A stretch of 64,000 nt of DNA from CALVGQ01 sp031551965 (GCA_031551965.1 JAVBMW010000015.1:62001-126000); one strand, 5' to 3'; positions 16,415-26,416 are shown, counted from the first letter of the stretch. Made by a program: numbers and translations. Notes: generated by a model from the letters alone, not told the origin.

Positions 16415-17078
16415 TGAATTAATCAAACTGATTCATGAAGCCCCCAAAAAAACTCCAATTGTTGCCTATGTTCAATGTAGTAGAAAAATACCGCATAGTT
16501 ACAATCAGATTTTGGTTGGTGATCGTCAACAAATACTCAATGATTTAAATGATTATTTTGATGATTTGGAAAATGTCACTATTGATTGTCTTGCACGAAA
16601 TAGTGCAATTCCTAAACTAAATATAGAAAATTTGAATGCTCGAATTGAGTTTGGAGCATTAATTAGAGATCATGTTAGAATAGAAGATCATGCCGTTGTT
16701 ATGATGGGTGCTATTGTGAATGCCGGAGTTCGTATTGGTGAAAATAGTATGATCGATATGGGTGCAGTACTAGGGGCAAGAGCACAAGTCGGAAGGAACT
16801 GTCATGTAGGTGCTAATGCAGTTCTTGCGGGTGTTTTAGAACCAGCATGTGCTGATCCCGTTGTAATTGAAGATGGTGTAGTAATTGGGGCCAATGCGGT
16901 GGTTCTTGAAGGAGTTCGAGTTAAAAAAAATGCAGTAGTAGCAGCGGGTGCTATCGTTACTGTTGATGTAGAGGAAGACTGTGTAGTTGCAGGAGCCCCT
17001 GCAAAAGTAGTTAAAATGAAAGACAAAAAAACTGAGTCGAAGACTCAGCTTGTATTTGATTTAAGAAATTTAGATTAA
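16404..17078 (+). CDS. dapH: 2,3,4,5-tetrahydropyridine-2,6-dicarboxylate N-acetyltransferase
   Basis: 224 residues. It acetylates tetrahydrodipicolinate in the acetylase branch of lysine/meso-DAP synthesis. The N-terminal helical part (DELIKLIHEAPKKTPIVAYV) is the DapH-specific domain; from about residue 85 onward there are left-handed beta-helix hexapeptide repeats (IEDHAVVMMGAIVNAGVRIGE…) ending VVAGAPAKVVK. The start is TTG at 16404 with AAGGAG (16389-16394) 9 nt upstream. The far C-terminal codons contain an antisense terminator for the opposite gene pair. Confidence 0.93.
   Translation: MKTDELIKLIHEAPKKTPIVAYVQCSRKIPHSYNQILVGDRQQILNDLNDYFDDLENVTIDCLARNSAIPKLNIENLNARIEFGALIRDHVRIEDHAVVMMGAIVNAGVRIGENSMIDMGAVLGARAQVGRNCHVGANAVLAGVLEPACADPVVIEDGVVIGANAVVLEGVRVKKNAVVAAGAIVTVDVEEDCVVAGAPAKVVKMKDKKTESKTQLVFDLRNLD
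17025..17048 (-). terminator. Minus-strand terminator embedded in the dapH coding end
   Basis: On the minus strand, CTGAGTC (17048-17042) pairs with GACTCAG (17038-17032) around TTC and is followed by seven T. It serves the 102-residue membrane protein and possibly asnA. On the plus strand it lies within dapH codons. Confidence 0.75.
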
Positions 17079-17383
17079 TGTTTCTTTCTCTTGTTAAAGA
17101 TTCTTAATATAGAAAGCACAGTAGAAACCTTTGAAAAAGTGACGGCAAATCCATTCGCAACTTTATCAGAAGTAGCTTGGATTTTAGCGGTCTTTTTTTC
17201 CATGCCTTCAACATAAAGGGCGGTTTTCTCTAGTGGGGCAGCAGTAGTTGCTAAAGTAGTCAAACATTTAAATAAATCAATTATCAGAAGCACAATAAAA
17301 ACTAAAACTAAAAAAGACATAAACCAAAGTAGTTTGATCGTATAAGGATATAGGTTTTTTAATAATTCAATAATTGAGTTCAT
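17075..17383 (-). CDS. Small membrane protein with C-terminal helix
   Basis: 102 residues from the ATG at 17383, which has GGCGGTGA 5 nt upstream; longer in-frame starts at 17398 and 17422 lack a ribosome site. One membrane helix (about 16-36, LLWFMSFLVLVFIVLLII) is followed by an amphipathic, Thr/Ala/Lys-rich region and a basic tail (FNKRKKH). Not a recognised family. It lies 41 nt after asnA and may have its own extended -10 (TGGTATAAT at 17400-17408). Confidence 0.6.
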   Translation of the reverse strand: MNSIIELLKNLYPYTIKLLWFMSFLVLVFIVLLIIDLFKCLTTLATTAAPLEKTALYVEGMEKKTAKIQATSDKVANGFAVTFSKVSTVLSILRIFNKRKKH

Positions 17384-17424
17384 TGCATTCACCGCCATTA
17401 TTATACCACGAAAGTGTCTCAATA

Positions 17425-18429
17425 TTAAAGAAGTGGTATATTATGTTTTTTACATTGTTCCATGATTTCTTTTGACCAAATACTTGCTTGGACTTCTCCA
17501 ATATGCACTTTATCTAAAAGAAGCATGCATAAACGACTTTGTCCGATTCCACCACCTATAGTATAAGGAAGTTCTTTATTAATTACTGATTGATGATAAG
17601 GATAAGCCAACCGTGAATTTGAATTTGATTTTTCACATTGTTCGATCAATGATTTTTCATCTACTCGAATACCCATGCTTGAAATTTCAAGAGCACATTG
17701 TAAGGGCTCAAACCAAAACAACAAATCTCCATTTAATGACCAATCATCATAATCTGGAGCTCGACCATCGTGACTTTCGCCATTTGATAATAAATCGCCA
17801 ATCTGTAGTAAGAAAACGCATCCTAATTCTTTACAAATCAAGTTTTCTCTTTCTTTACTAGTCATATCAGGATACTTATCAAGCAATTGTTGTGTAGTGA
17901 TGAAATGAACTTGTTTAGGCAAGTGATTCACTGCTTGCGGATATTTATACCAAACTTCATGTTGAAGATGTTTGATTACTTTGAATATTATTTCAACTGT
18001 TGATTTTAATGTTTCCATAGTTCTTTGATCTTTAGTGATTACTTTTTCCCAATCCCATTGATCAACATAAGCTGAATGCAAATTATCTAATACTTCATCT
18101 CTACGGATCGCATTCATATTTGTATATAAACCTTCACCCACTTTAAAATCGTATTTACCCAAAGCCATTCTTTTCCATTTTGCAAGTGAATGAACTACTT
18201 CGATTATTTCATTGTTTATACCTGGCATATCAAATGCAACAGGGCGTTCTACTCCACTTAAATCATCATTGAGTCCAGAGCTTTTTTCCACAAATAAAGG
18301 TGCAGAAATTCTTTCAAGATTTAGTTCATTTCCCAATTCTTTTTGAAATTTATCGCGAATTAGTTTAATCGCATCTTGTGTTTCTCTAATACCAAGATTA
18401 GGTTTATAATTTTTAGGGTAATAGATCAT
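17425..18429 (-). CDS. asnA: Aspartate-ammonia ligase (asparagine synthetase A)
   Basis: 334 residues, normal AsnA length (about 330). It makes asparagine from aspartate, ammonia and ATP in the cytosol, using a class II tRNA-synthetase-like fold. Typical segments: RISAPLFVE, SGLNDDLSGVERPVAFD, VVHSLAKWKRMAL, GLYTNMNAIRRDE, YVDQWDWEKVI and the C-terminal GGGIGQSRLCMLLL. The ribosome site is AGGAGGAAGTATAT. A single gene on the minus strand divergent from the LUD gene. Confidence 0.96.
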   Translation of the reverse strand: MIYYPKNYKPNLGIRETQDAIKLIRDKFQKELGNELNLERISAPLFVEKSSGLNDDLSGVERPVAFDMPGINNEIIEVVHSLAKWKRMALGKYDFKVGEGLYTNMNAIRRDEVLDNLHSAYVDQWDWEKVITKDQRTMETLKSTVEIIFKVIKHLQHEVWYKYPQAVNHLPKQVHFITTQQLLDKYPDMTSKERENLICKELGCVFLLQIGDLLSNGESHDGRAPDYDDWSLNGDLLFWFEPLQCALEISSMGIRVDEKSLIEQCEKSNSNSRLAYPYHQSVINKELPYTIGGGIGQSRLCMLLLDKVHIGEVQASIWSKEIMEQCKKHNIPLL

Positions 18430-18453
18430 ATATACTTCCTCCTAATGTGTTTA

Positions 18454-18482
18454 ATTTTACTATTAATTAAAAACTGATTCAA
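18454..18482 (-). promoter_or_regulatory. asnA promoter
   Basis: Minus strand: TTGAAT (18477-18482) and TAAAAT (18454-18459) with a 17-base spacer, about 25 bases before the asnA ATG. The leader is too short for a T-box riboswitch. Confidence 0.65.
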
Positions 18483-18526
18483 TGATAAGTTTAAAGTATT
18501 AATGAATTATTAATAATTTCTTCATA

Positions 18527-18555
18527 TTGAGTTTTTTGTTTCAAAAGCATATGAT
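18527..18555 (+). promoter_or_regulatory. Promoter of the LUD-domain gene
   Basis: TTGAGT and TATGAT with a 17-base spacer, 20 bases before the ATG. Confidence 0.6.
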
Positions 18556-18575
18556 TACTAAAAGGAGATTTGCAA

Positions 18576-19208
18576 ATGGATAAACATAAAAATCAGTTAA
18601 TAGAAATTAGACTAGAAAAATTAAAAAAAGCCTGCCTTAGAAATCAATTTCTTTTTGATGTTGCAAAAACTAAAGATGATGTACTTAAAATAGTAGAAAG
18701 TTATCTTGATGAAGGTTCAATTTGTAGTGTTGGTGGTTCTATGACATTATTTGAAACAGGAGTAATTTCATTATTAGAAAACAATAAAAAAATTAAATAT
18801 TTAGATCGTTATCATTGTGAAAGCCCAAGAGAAATATTTTTAGATGTTTTTAAAAGTGATGTCTATTTTACGAGTACTAACGCTATTACAATGAATGGTG
18901 AGCTTTACAATATGGATGCAAGCGGCAATCGAGTTGCAGCTATGATATATGGGCCAAAGCAGGTAGTAGTCATTGTAGGTTTGAACAAGATTGTTGAAAA
19001 TATTGAGGATGCAAAAAATAGACTTCGTCAAATTGCCTCTCCTGCAAATAACATTAGATTAAATAGAGAGAATCCATGCACTAAAACTGGATTTTGTGTG
19101 GATTGTAAACACGCTTCTACACTTTGTTGTAATGAAGTAGTCATAAAACACAGCACGATTCCAAACAGAATCCATGTCATTGTTGTCATGGATGAACTAG
19201 GGTATTGA
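18576..19208 (+). CDS. LUD-domain protein (LutC-like, DUF162)
   Basis: 210 residues from ATG 18576 behind AAAGGAGATT. Recognisable LUD features: VGGSMTLFETGVI, DVYFTSTNAITMNGELYNMDASGNRVAAMIYGPKQVVVIVG and C-terminal NRLRQIASP with a Cys group (CTKTGFCVDC … CC). LUD proteins are linked to lactate utilisation complexes, but this stand-alone Cys-containing form is common in Bacillota and uncharacterised. It is not next to other lut genes. Confidence 0.85.
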   Translation: MDKHKNQLIEIRLEKLKKACLRNQFLFDVAKTKDDVLKIVESYLDEGSICSVGGSMTLFETGVISLLENNKKIKYLDRYHCESPREIFLDVFKSDVYFTSTNAITMNGELYNMDASGNRVAAMIYGPKQVVVIVGLNKIVENIEDAKNRLRQIASPANNIRLNRENPCTKTGFCVDCKHASTLCCNEVVIKHSTIPNRIHVIVVMDELGY

Positions 19209-19264
19209 GTTGAAGCAATTACAAATCTATGGTAGACTTCTTAAGTATGTGGAAAGGAAACCTT

Positions 19265-20143
19265 ATGATTCTATATAACATTTGTTACTATTTTTATATT
19301 TATGCATTGGTTGGATGGATTTGGGAAACTTGCCTTTGTTCGGTACGTGAAAGGAAATTTATAAACCGTGGTTTTTTAAATGGACCATTATGTCCGATAT
19401 ATGGTTTTGGGATGATTTCACTAATTGTATTTCTTTATCCAATTACTTCAAGACTTGTAGATAATGGTTTACATAGTTTCTTTTTATTGTTTGTCGGTGG
19501 TGGAATATTATGTTCCGTTCTAGAATATTTTACAAGTTGGTTACTTGAAATATTATTTGATGCCTCTTGGTGGGATTATAGTAAAGAAAAATTTAATATC
19601 AAAGGAAGAATTTGTCTAAAAGCTTCATTATTTTGGGGTGTCATGTCTGCATTGATTATTATGTTTATTCAACCGATTGTGAAAGGGTGGATAGACAGTT
19701 TACCTCAACCTCAAGGAACATATATTTTATGGTTGCTTATATCAATTACGTCAATTGACTTTATAGTAACTGTTGCTCATTTGATTTCATTACGTACAAA
19801 AATACAAGGTATACGCACTTCAATTAAACAACTCAGAGAAGATGTCATCATCCCTAAGTTGTATGAGGATGTAGAAGAAAGATTATATTTATTCGATAAG
19901 AGAGTCGACGAAATTATTTATGATATTCAAACACGAATCGAAAAATTTGATTTTAAAGAAGATATAGGTGCAAAAGATAAAATTTCAGCAAGAATTGAAG
20001 AGTTACGATCAAAATACAAAGATTTCAAATTGCCTAATCTTCAAGAACGTCGTATTTTAAAAGCTTTCCCTAAAATGAAATTAAGAGATTTTGATGAAGT
20101 ATTAAAAGAAATAAAAGAGAAAGCACAACAATTTAAGAAATAA
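19265..20143 (+). CDS. CmpB-type membrane protein (putative ABC_trans_CmpB, PF06541-like)
   Basis: 292 residues from ATG 19265 (ribosome site GGAAAGGAAACC). The N-terminal half has five or six membrane helices with the family motifs YALVGWIWETCL, FINRGFLNGPLCPIYGFG and LEYFTSWLLEILFDASWWDYS. The C-terminal half is a charged helical cytoplasmic domain. Despite the Pfam name, transport is not shown for this family. It may be co-transcribed with the LUD gene 56 nt upstream. Confidence 0.8.
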   Translation: MILYNICYYFYIYALVGWIWETCLCSVRERKFINRGFLNGPLCPIYGFGMISLIVFLYPITSRLVDNGLHSFFLLFVGGGILCSVLEYFTSWLLEILFDASWWDYSKEKFNIKGRICLKASLFWGVMSALIIMFIQPIVKGWIDSLPQPQGTYILWLLISITSIDFIVTVAHLISLRTKIQGIRTSIKQLREDVIIPKLYEDVEERLYLFDKRVDEIIYDIQTRIEKFDFKEDIGAKDKISARIEELRSKYKDFKLPNLQERRILKAFPKMKLRDFDEVLKEIKEKAQQFKK

Positions 20144-20145
20144 GG

Positions 20146-20180
20146 AAAATGCGACTGCTCAAGTGACCGGTCGCATTTTT
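20146..20180. terminator. Bidirectional terminator
   Basis: AAAATGCGAC (20146-20155) pairs with GTCGCATTTT (20170-20179) between two convergent genes. Confidence 0.85.
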
Positions 20181-20184
20181 ACTA

Positions 20185-23100
20185 TTATTTATCTTTTTTT
20201 TGTTTAAGTATCAAGATGAAGAATAGGGCAACTATTAAAGCGATTAATGCGATCCACCAATAATCAAGAAGGACTGAATTTGCAACTACATCATCCGTAA
20301 TTTGTTGATTTGTCGGTGATTTTATTTCCTCTGTTGGTGCTTCTTCCAATAGCTTAGCATAAGCTTTTTCAGCAACCTCCAACAATTGATAAATCTTTTG
20401 ATCTACTTTTGATTTCTCTTCTTCATTCAATTCATCATAAGCAGTTCTTGCATCAATAATTGTTTTTTCATCTCTCAACACAATCACACTAGGAAGTGCT
20501 TCTATCATTTTTATTACCTCAAAGATACGATTTTTTTCAAGACTTTGAACTGTTTTTGTATTTTGACTCACAGGTTTTACATTTGATGTAGTAGTATGTG
20601 TATCGAAAACAGAAGAATCGGTAGTTAAAGCGGTCAGAATTGGATTTGTTCTAATTACATCACTCATTAGTGGCAAACCTGCTTCAAAGTTTTCAGTTGC
20701 AACGGTACGTACAAATACATAGTAAGCAGTATTTGCTGCAAGATTTGTAAATGTAGGACTAGATTGCCAAGAAGTAGGTAGGTCTTGTGAAGTGCTAATT
20801 CCGTACTCTACCGCAAAACTTGAAGTTGTAGTCATATCAACAGTAATACTAGATGTACTGGTAATAGCGGCATTTATACTATCGACTGTTTCACCTGCGG
20901 CTTTTGTAATATTAGCGTAAGTAGAGGTTTGTTGACCAGATGTAGCTAAACTATAATTACTAATACTTGTTCCCGCTAATAGTAAATTAGTAATAGAAAT
21001 GATTTTACCTTCTTGTGCATTTTCATCGATGAATGTTCCAGTAGCACATATAGTCAAAGAATCACCATTCTTTATTCCTTCAAAGACTACTTCATCATAA
21101 ATAAGTGTAGCATCAGTATTTCCGTCATAAACCTTGTTTTCTGCAGTAATACCACTAATTGTAATATCTTTAACAGTAATGTCAGCAGATGTTTCTGTTT
21201 GTTGAATAGATCCAATAAGAGTATAGTTGCCATTGCTTAGTGATAATTCGCTAATGGTAACTTTTTTACCAACACCAACATTTTCATCATCGAATGTACC
21301 AATACCTGTAACTGTGGTTGTATCACCAGTGATCAGCCCCATTGCCGTTGTAATTATTGGTATTGAAAGTGTTGCACTAGTAGATTTATCATATATTTTG
21401 TTTTCTGCAATAATACCGCTGATCGTGATTAGCTTTTCAGATACTGTGATTGAATGATTTTTAGTAGCTGCATTATAATCATCATTTGCAGATACTGTAG
21501 CAGTTACAGTAATTGTTCCTGCACCTGTAATTGTAATAGTATTACCAGTGATTGTTGCTGGACCAGAAACTGAATAGGAAACAGTTCCACCAGTACGTCC
21601 GCCAGTTGCAGTAACATCAAAACTTGGATCTCCATATGTTTTTGCAGAAGGAGTATCAACATTAAATGATAATGCAGGTTGACTACCTTTTGTAAATGTA
21701 GCAGTTGGTGATTCACTTGATGATGCTGAATTGTATGAACCATCACCTGAATATGTAGCAGTAAAACTATAAATGTTAGTTTCACCCGTAGCAACAAATG
21801 TAACTGTCTGCCCAACTGCGACAGGACTACCAATGGCAATGCCATTTGCATAGTATTGCACTGTACCTGTTGCACCACTTGATATTGTTGAAGAAATGGT
21901 AATACTACTAGGTCTTGTAGGAGAAGATGTACTAGTTTGTACAGTTACAATAGGAGTAGCTTTTGTAACACTAAGTGCGATTGTAGTGACCGATGGTATT
22001 TCTGTATCATTAGTATACCCAAATGGATTGTAATTGACACTTAATGTATAGCTTCCAGCAGCTAAACTATCTAAATAAGTTGTTTTTAAAGTAATCTTAT
22101 TACCATCTACATTGTAGTCAATGTCTTTAATCAATGTAGTTTCACCATTACTAATACTCTTGATTGTGTTGCTGTTTAATGTAACAAAAGCTTCAAGATC
22201 AGTTATGCTTGTCTTTGTAAATGTTAATGAAGTAGTACTTACAGCACTGTCTTGATACACAACAACGCCATCAGAATTGATAATTGTTGTGTTACCTGCA
22301 ACATCAACAATTTTTGCATAAACAATGAATTGTTCACTAGCATTAACAGTGAATGATGATCCAGTTGTCCATGTACCATTAGCATCATAACTTGATTTAT
22401 TTGCAACTTTTTGATAATAGATAGTAGTGTCATTAACATCACTTCCGCTGATAGTTACATCTACTGTATTTTTGAAGAATAATCCAAATGTAATAGTATT
22501 TAATAATTGTGTAAATGTATTTGTTTTTATATTAATTGTACCAGTAGGGGAAGTATTATCTTTTTTGTAAGATATTGTTTTAATTTGTGAAATTTCACCG
22601 GTTGAATTTTTAATATAGAAACTTACATCCTTACTTCCTACTGTTTCATCACTGATTGTTAAACTATTTGACCATGTACCATTTGCTGTATTAGTAAAGG
22701 ATATTAAGTAGCCACTTTTTGCTGTTATTATTAAATCGCTTGTAATGTACCAACCGTTTTTATCAGTAGTATTTACACTATAATGTGTTCCTTCAATTGG
22801 AACTTCTCCAGCATTAATGTTTGCAGTAACACCTGTTGGATTAGGATTAGAAAGTGTATAGTTTCCAACATCATCTCCAACTAATATAAAGCCATCTCCA
22901 AAATCAATAGAGATCGCTGAACCTACAGCTGAACTTGCAAAAGATGCTGAATTATATGACCAAGTTACTTTATCGTTTGATACTATTCCAAGTAATTCTA
23001 CACTTAATACTGTTGCAGTACTTAACCCATTATATGTTTTATTGCTAACAACCACAGAGCTTATTGTAAGGCTCTTTTTACTTATCTTTGCAGTTGGTAC

Positions 23101-25485
23101 AGTTTGTTGGCTACTAGAACTTAAAATATAGTTTGTAGGAGATTCATTATTTTCGTCTAACAATACAAGTTCAAAGTCATCAATTGATACTACATCACTT
23201 GCATTTGCACTTGAAAATTTGCCAGTAGCTGTAATAGAAAGTTTCGCATCATCAATAAGTCCCATACTTTCGGTGACAGTTATAGCATTAAATGATGCAT
23301 CATTTGTACCATCATAAGTTTTATCAGATGCTTTAATTCCTGAGGTTATAGTAATTTCTTTTGGTTTAATTTCACCAGTTGTTTCAATAGATTCAGTTGG
23401 AAAAATAATGTTATAATTTGTAGAACTGGATTCTGATATTTCATAAGAATTTATTGTGATCTTTTTTCCTTTACCAGAATCAGCATTTTCAAAAGTACCA
23501 TAGGCAACAATTATAACTCCAGTTTCTAAATCAACATGATTTAATGTAGCAGATGTATTTCCATCAAAAGTTTTAGAGAATGCTTGAAATTCAGTATTCT
23601 CATCAATATTATAATCTTTTTTTATAATTTCAAAATCATAGGTATCACTATATTCTTTATATTGCTCATTTGCACTTACTGTGGCACGCACTGTATATTT
23701 TCCTACATTTGTAGGGGGAGTTGAACTATATGTTTCATCATCAGAATCAAGAACTTTATATTTATAAGTAACATCTCCAGCTTTATTTCCTGTAACGTTA
23801 GGTACAACTGGATTTCCATAGACCACATTAGGACAAGTTAAAGTAAATATATTAACTTCTTTGATTCCAAAAGAAGTAGTTAAGTTTTCTGTTAAAACAT
23901 TAAACTTATCTTTAGCAGCATCCAACAATGAGAATGTTGCAATATAATTACCTGATGCTGTTGGAACAATTGCGGACTCAGAATAAACCGTACCTGATGC
24001 TCCCTTATATTTAATTTCATAGTCTTCTATTGAAGGGATTGCCTGTGGTTGTATTATGGCATATGGATTAGTACTTGAAAAACTTGGAATAACTTTTTCT
24101 TCATCATAAGCTAAACTTACATTTATCTCAGGAACTAATAAATTTCGTCCTCCAGCATTATATTCAGTGATATTATCTACACCATCACCATCATAGTCAT
24201 CATAATAGTTTAAAAATGTAACATTGTCGATACTATAGTTCTCTGCATCATTTGGAACTAACAGATGGGTCACTTTTGTATTACTAAAGGGATTAAAATC
24301 ATCTGGATAAATTTCTGGAGTTGAATTCAACTTCAATATTCCAGATAAACCACTATTATCAAAGGCGTATCCATACAGTATATTAATACTCTTCGGTAAA
24401 ATTATGTTTGTTAATGATGTGCAGTTGTAAAAAGCCATTACTCCAATCTCTTCAACCCCTTCAGGAATTACGATATCTTCTAATTGAGAACAGTCTGAAA
24501 AAGCATACATAGCAATATGGACAACTTTGCTAGGCAAGATAATTGTTTTTATGCCAGTATTATTAAATGCAAACGAACCAATTAGTTCAAGATTTTCTGA
24601 TAAGTTAATTTCGACAAGCTGTTTACAATTGTTAAATGTACTATTACCGATTTCAGTAAGATTATTTGGTAAAATGACTGATTTTAAGTTATTGTATTTT
24701 CCATTAGCATAACTAGCAGTATTATCAAAAGCATAATTAGGTAACTTGTAATTAGTAAGCGGTACTTCTGATATATCAATCTTTGTAATTTTGCTTGTAA
24801 GAACGGATCTTAAATGAGCAAAATCTGCATCATTCATATTACCTGTGATTGTTAAATTTGTTAGATTTATTGCAAGACTATTTGGCAATACAGCACTTAA
24901 GCTACCTGCAGTTGCATTATTAATAGTTAAATTTTTTATGTTTGATGAATAAAAAGCATCAGCATGTACACTTGTAATCTTTGGTAATACAATGGTGGTC
25001 AACTTACTACAATTATTAAAGGCCAAATAACCTATATATTTCAAATTTGTATTGGACAAATCTAAAACACTTAATCCTGTGCAATCTGAAAATGCATTAT
25101 CACCTATTTTTTCAAGAGTAACAGGTAAAATAACTGAATTCAAATTAGAAAATTTTTTTGGGGATGATGAGTTTTCAAATGCGTTACTAGGTAACGTATT
25201 ATCTGGAAGAGTTGCTTTTGACATATCTATCCTTGTAATTTTATTTGTTAAGCTAGATGTTAAATAAGTAAAATCTGCTTCATTCATTGTTCCTTTAATT
25301 GTAAGATCAGTTGCGCTAGCAATCGCTGAACCAACATTAGCCCCAGATAACTTTCCAGTTATAAAATTCTCGATTGTAACGGGTACCTCAGCAGCTTGTA
25401 CAATATAAAAGACAGGTACAGTTGTTGCTTGAATGTTTATCAATATAAGAAGAAAACTTAAAGTTATTTTTATTAGTTTTTTCAT
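20185..25485 (-). CDS. Giant surface protein: LRR_5 (BspA-like), YDG and Ig-like repeats, C-terminal membrane anchor
   Basis: 1766 residues. Signal peptide to about residue 31 (…VFYIVQA). Residues about 60-410 are BspA-type leucine-rich repeats (LEKIGDNAFSDCTGL, SLTNIILPKSIN). A calcium-loop-like YDDYDGDGVDNITEY follows at about 430. Residues about 620-910 and again about 1400-1580 contain YDG modules (NKTYNG, SDKTYDG, NKVYDGN), with Ig-like domains between and an Fn3-like segment near 1600. A helical segment (about 1670-1730) leads to a C-terminal membrane helix and KQKKDK; no LPxTG motif is seen. A surface adhesin is likely. It diverges from the LytTR operon, which may control it. Ribosome site CGGAGGATTATC. 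Confidence 0.85.
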   Translation of the reverse strand: MKKLIKITLSFLLILINIQATTVPVFYIVQAAEVPVTIENFITGKLSGANVGSAIASATDLTIKGTMNEADFTYLTSSLTNKITRIDMSKATLPDNTLPSNAFENSSSPKKFSNLNSVILPVTLEKIGDNAFSDCTGLSVLDLSNTNLKYIGYLAFNNCSKLTTIVLPKITSVHADAFYSSNIKNLTINNATAGSLSAVLPNSLAINLTNLTITGNMNDADFAHLRSVLTSKITKIDISEVPLTNYKLPNYAFDNTASYANGKYNNLKSVILPNNLTEIGNSTFNNCKQLVEINLSENLELIGSFAFNNTGIKTIILPSKVVHIAMYAFSDCSQLEDIVIPEGVEEIGVMAFYNCTSLTNIILPKSINILYGYAFDNSGLSGILKLNSTPEIYPDDFNPFSNTKVTHLLVPNDAENYSIDNVTFLNYYDDYDGDGVDNITEYNAGGRNLLVPEINVSLAYDEEKVIPSFSSTNPYAIIQPQAIPSIEDYEIKYKGASGTVYSESAIVPTASGNYIATFSLLDAAKDKFNVLTENLTTSFGIKEVNIFTLTCPNVVYGNPVVPNVTGNKAGDVTYKYKVLDSDDETYSSTPPTNVGKYTVRATVSANEQYKEYSDTYDFEIIKKDYNIDENTEFQAFSKTFDGNTSATLNHVDLETGVIIVAYGTFENADSGKGKKITINSYEISESSSTNYNIIFPTESIETTGEIKPKEITITSGIKASDKTYDGTNDASFNAITVTESMGLIDDAKLSITATGKFSSANASDVVSIDDFELVLLDENNESPTNYILSSSSQQTVPTAKISKKSLTISSVVVSNKTYNGLSTATVLSVELLGIVSNDKVTWSYNSASFASSAVGSAISIDFGDGFILVGDDVGNYTLSNPNPTGVTANINAGEVPIEGTHYSVNTTDKNGWYITSDLIITAKSGYLISFTNTANGTWSNSLTISDETVGSKDVSFYIKNSTGEISQIKTISYKKDNTSPTGTINIKTNTFTQLLNTITFGLFFKNTVDVTISGSDVNDTTIYYQKVANKSSYDANGTWTTGSSFTVNASEQFIVYAKIVDVAGNTTIINSDGVVVYQDSAVSTTSLTFTKTSITDLEAFVTLNSNTIKSISNGETTLIKDIDYNVDGNKITLKTTYLDSLAAGSYTLSVNYNPFGYTNDTEIPSVTTIALSVTKATPIVTVQTSTSSPTRPSSITISSTISSGATGTVQYYANGIAIGSPVAVGQTVTFVATGETNIYSFTATYSGDGSYNSASSSESPTATFTKGSQPALSFNVDTPSAKTYGDPSFDVTATGGRTGGTVSYSVSGPATITGNTITITGAGTITVTATVSANDDYNAATKNHSITVSEKLITISGIIAENKIYDKSTSATLSIPIITTAMGLITGDTTTVTGIGTFDDENVGVGKKVTISELSLSNGNYTLIGSIQQTETSADITVKDITISGITAENKVYDGNTDATLIYDEVVFEGIKNGDSLTICATGTFIDENAQEGKIISITNLLLAGTSISNYSLATSGQQTSTYANITKAAGETVDSINAAITSTSSITVDMTTTSSFAVEYGISTSQDLPTSWQSSPTFTNLAANTAYYVFVRTVATENFEAGLPLMSDVIRTNPILTALTTDSSVFDTHTTTSNVKPVSQNTKTVQSLEKNRIFEVIKMIEALPSVIVLRDEKTIIDARTAYDELNEEEKSKVDQKIYQLLEVAEKAYAKLLEEAPTEEIKSPTNQQITDDVVANSVLLDYWWIALIALIVALFFILILKQKKDK

Positions 25486-25558
25486 GATAATCCTCCGATT
25501 ATTTAATAGTTTTATTTCTATATTTATAGATTATCATAAAACGCATTTTAACTAATTT

Positions 25559-25589
25559 TAATTCACGGCGTATTATGCACCGTGAATTA
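25559..25589. promoter_or_regulatory. 10-bp inverted repeat between the giant adhesin and the LytTR operon
   Basis: TAATTCACGG (25559-25568) and CCGTGAATTA (25580-25589) are perfect inverse complements with an 11-base spacer, so half-sites are two helical turns apart. It lacks a T-run. An operator for a dimeric regulator acting on either divergent promoter is the simplest reading. Confidence 0.55.
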
Positions 25590-25675
25590 TTACTAAGTGA
25601 GTAATGACAGAAAAGTTGTTGACTAGGTTTTTAGGAAAAAAAATGATAAAATAAAGTAAAATCAGGAGTAAAACT

Positions 25676-26416
25676 TTGAATATGGCTGAAAGATTGAATA
25701 TTGTATTATGTGAAGATGATAGGAATGATCGAAATCAATTAATCGAACTATTGAATAGTTGTTCGATTTTATGTGATATTACATCTTTTTGTGATGCTGA
25801 AAGTCTTTTGGAATATTCAAGACTTGATACTGTTGACTTATTTTTATTAGATATTTATATGAACAATATGAGTGGTTTAAAGCTTGCTGAAGAGTTAAGA
25901 AATAGAAATATTAAAGGCGAAATCGTATTTATAACTTCCTCACCAGATCATGCACTTGAAGGATTTAAAGTTAATGCTCTTCAATATTTAGTGAAACCTG
26001 TTGATCAAAAAAGTTTAGCGAACATGCTTGAAAGATTTATTAAAATAAATGACCGCATTGATTTAAATTATTGTAGAGTATCTGTTAATAAAGAGGAAAG
26101 AGATATTTATTATCGTGATATTCAATATATTGAGATCATTGATAAATATTGTAAAATACATACCAATGATGGAATAATTGAAACCTATTCAACTTTATCT
26201 AAATTACTTAAGAAGTTACCGAGTCCGCCATTTTTAAGATGCCATAGAAGCTTTGTGGTCAATATGGATCAAGTAGAGAATATTGTCGATGACTTTATTA
26301 TGAAAAATGGGGAGATCGTTTATATTCATCAATACAAAAAAGAAGAAGTTAAAAATGAATATATGAAATATCTTATTAATAACTTTAGAGGTGAAAGCAG
26401 TGAAGAAAATTCTTAA
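25676..26416 (+). CDS. LytTR-family response regulator
   Basis: 246 residues. Receiver domain 1-125 with acidic pair CEDDRND, phospho-acceptor in LFLLDIYMNNMSG, and Lys in YLVKPVD. LytTR DNA-binding domain about 140-240 (IYYRDIQYIEIIDKYCKIHT … LRCHRSFVVNMDQV). The start is TTG 25676, 7 nt after AGGAG; ATG 25682 is alternative. It heads an operon with a secreted protein and a histidine kinase. Its partner is almost certainly the kinase at 27818. Confidence 0.92.
   Translation: MNMAERLNIVLCEDDRNDRNQLIELLNSCSILCDITSFCDAESLLEYSRLDTVDLFLLDIYMNNMSGLKLAEELRNRNIKGEIVFITSSPDHALEGFKVNALQYLVKPVDQKSLANMLERFIKINDRIDLNYCRVSVNKEERDIYYRDIQYIEIIDKYCKIHTNDGIIETYSTLSKLLKKLPSPPFLRCHRSFVVNMDQVENIVDDFIMKNGEIVYIHQYKKEEVKNEYMKYLINNFRGESSEENS

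Noticed and set aside
16802..17026. Thr/Ala-rich frame antisense to dapH
   Set aside because: Mirror of the hexapeptide repeat codons; dapH is clearly the real gene.
18430..18575. T-box or riboswitch before asnA
   Set aside because: The leader is too short and shows no specifier or antiterminator; only two divergent promoters.
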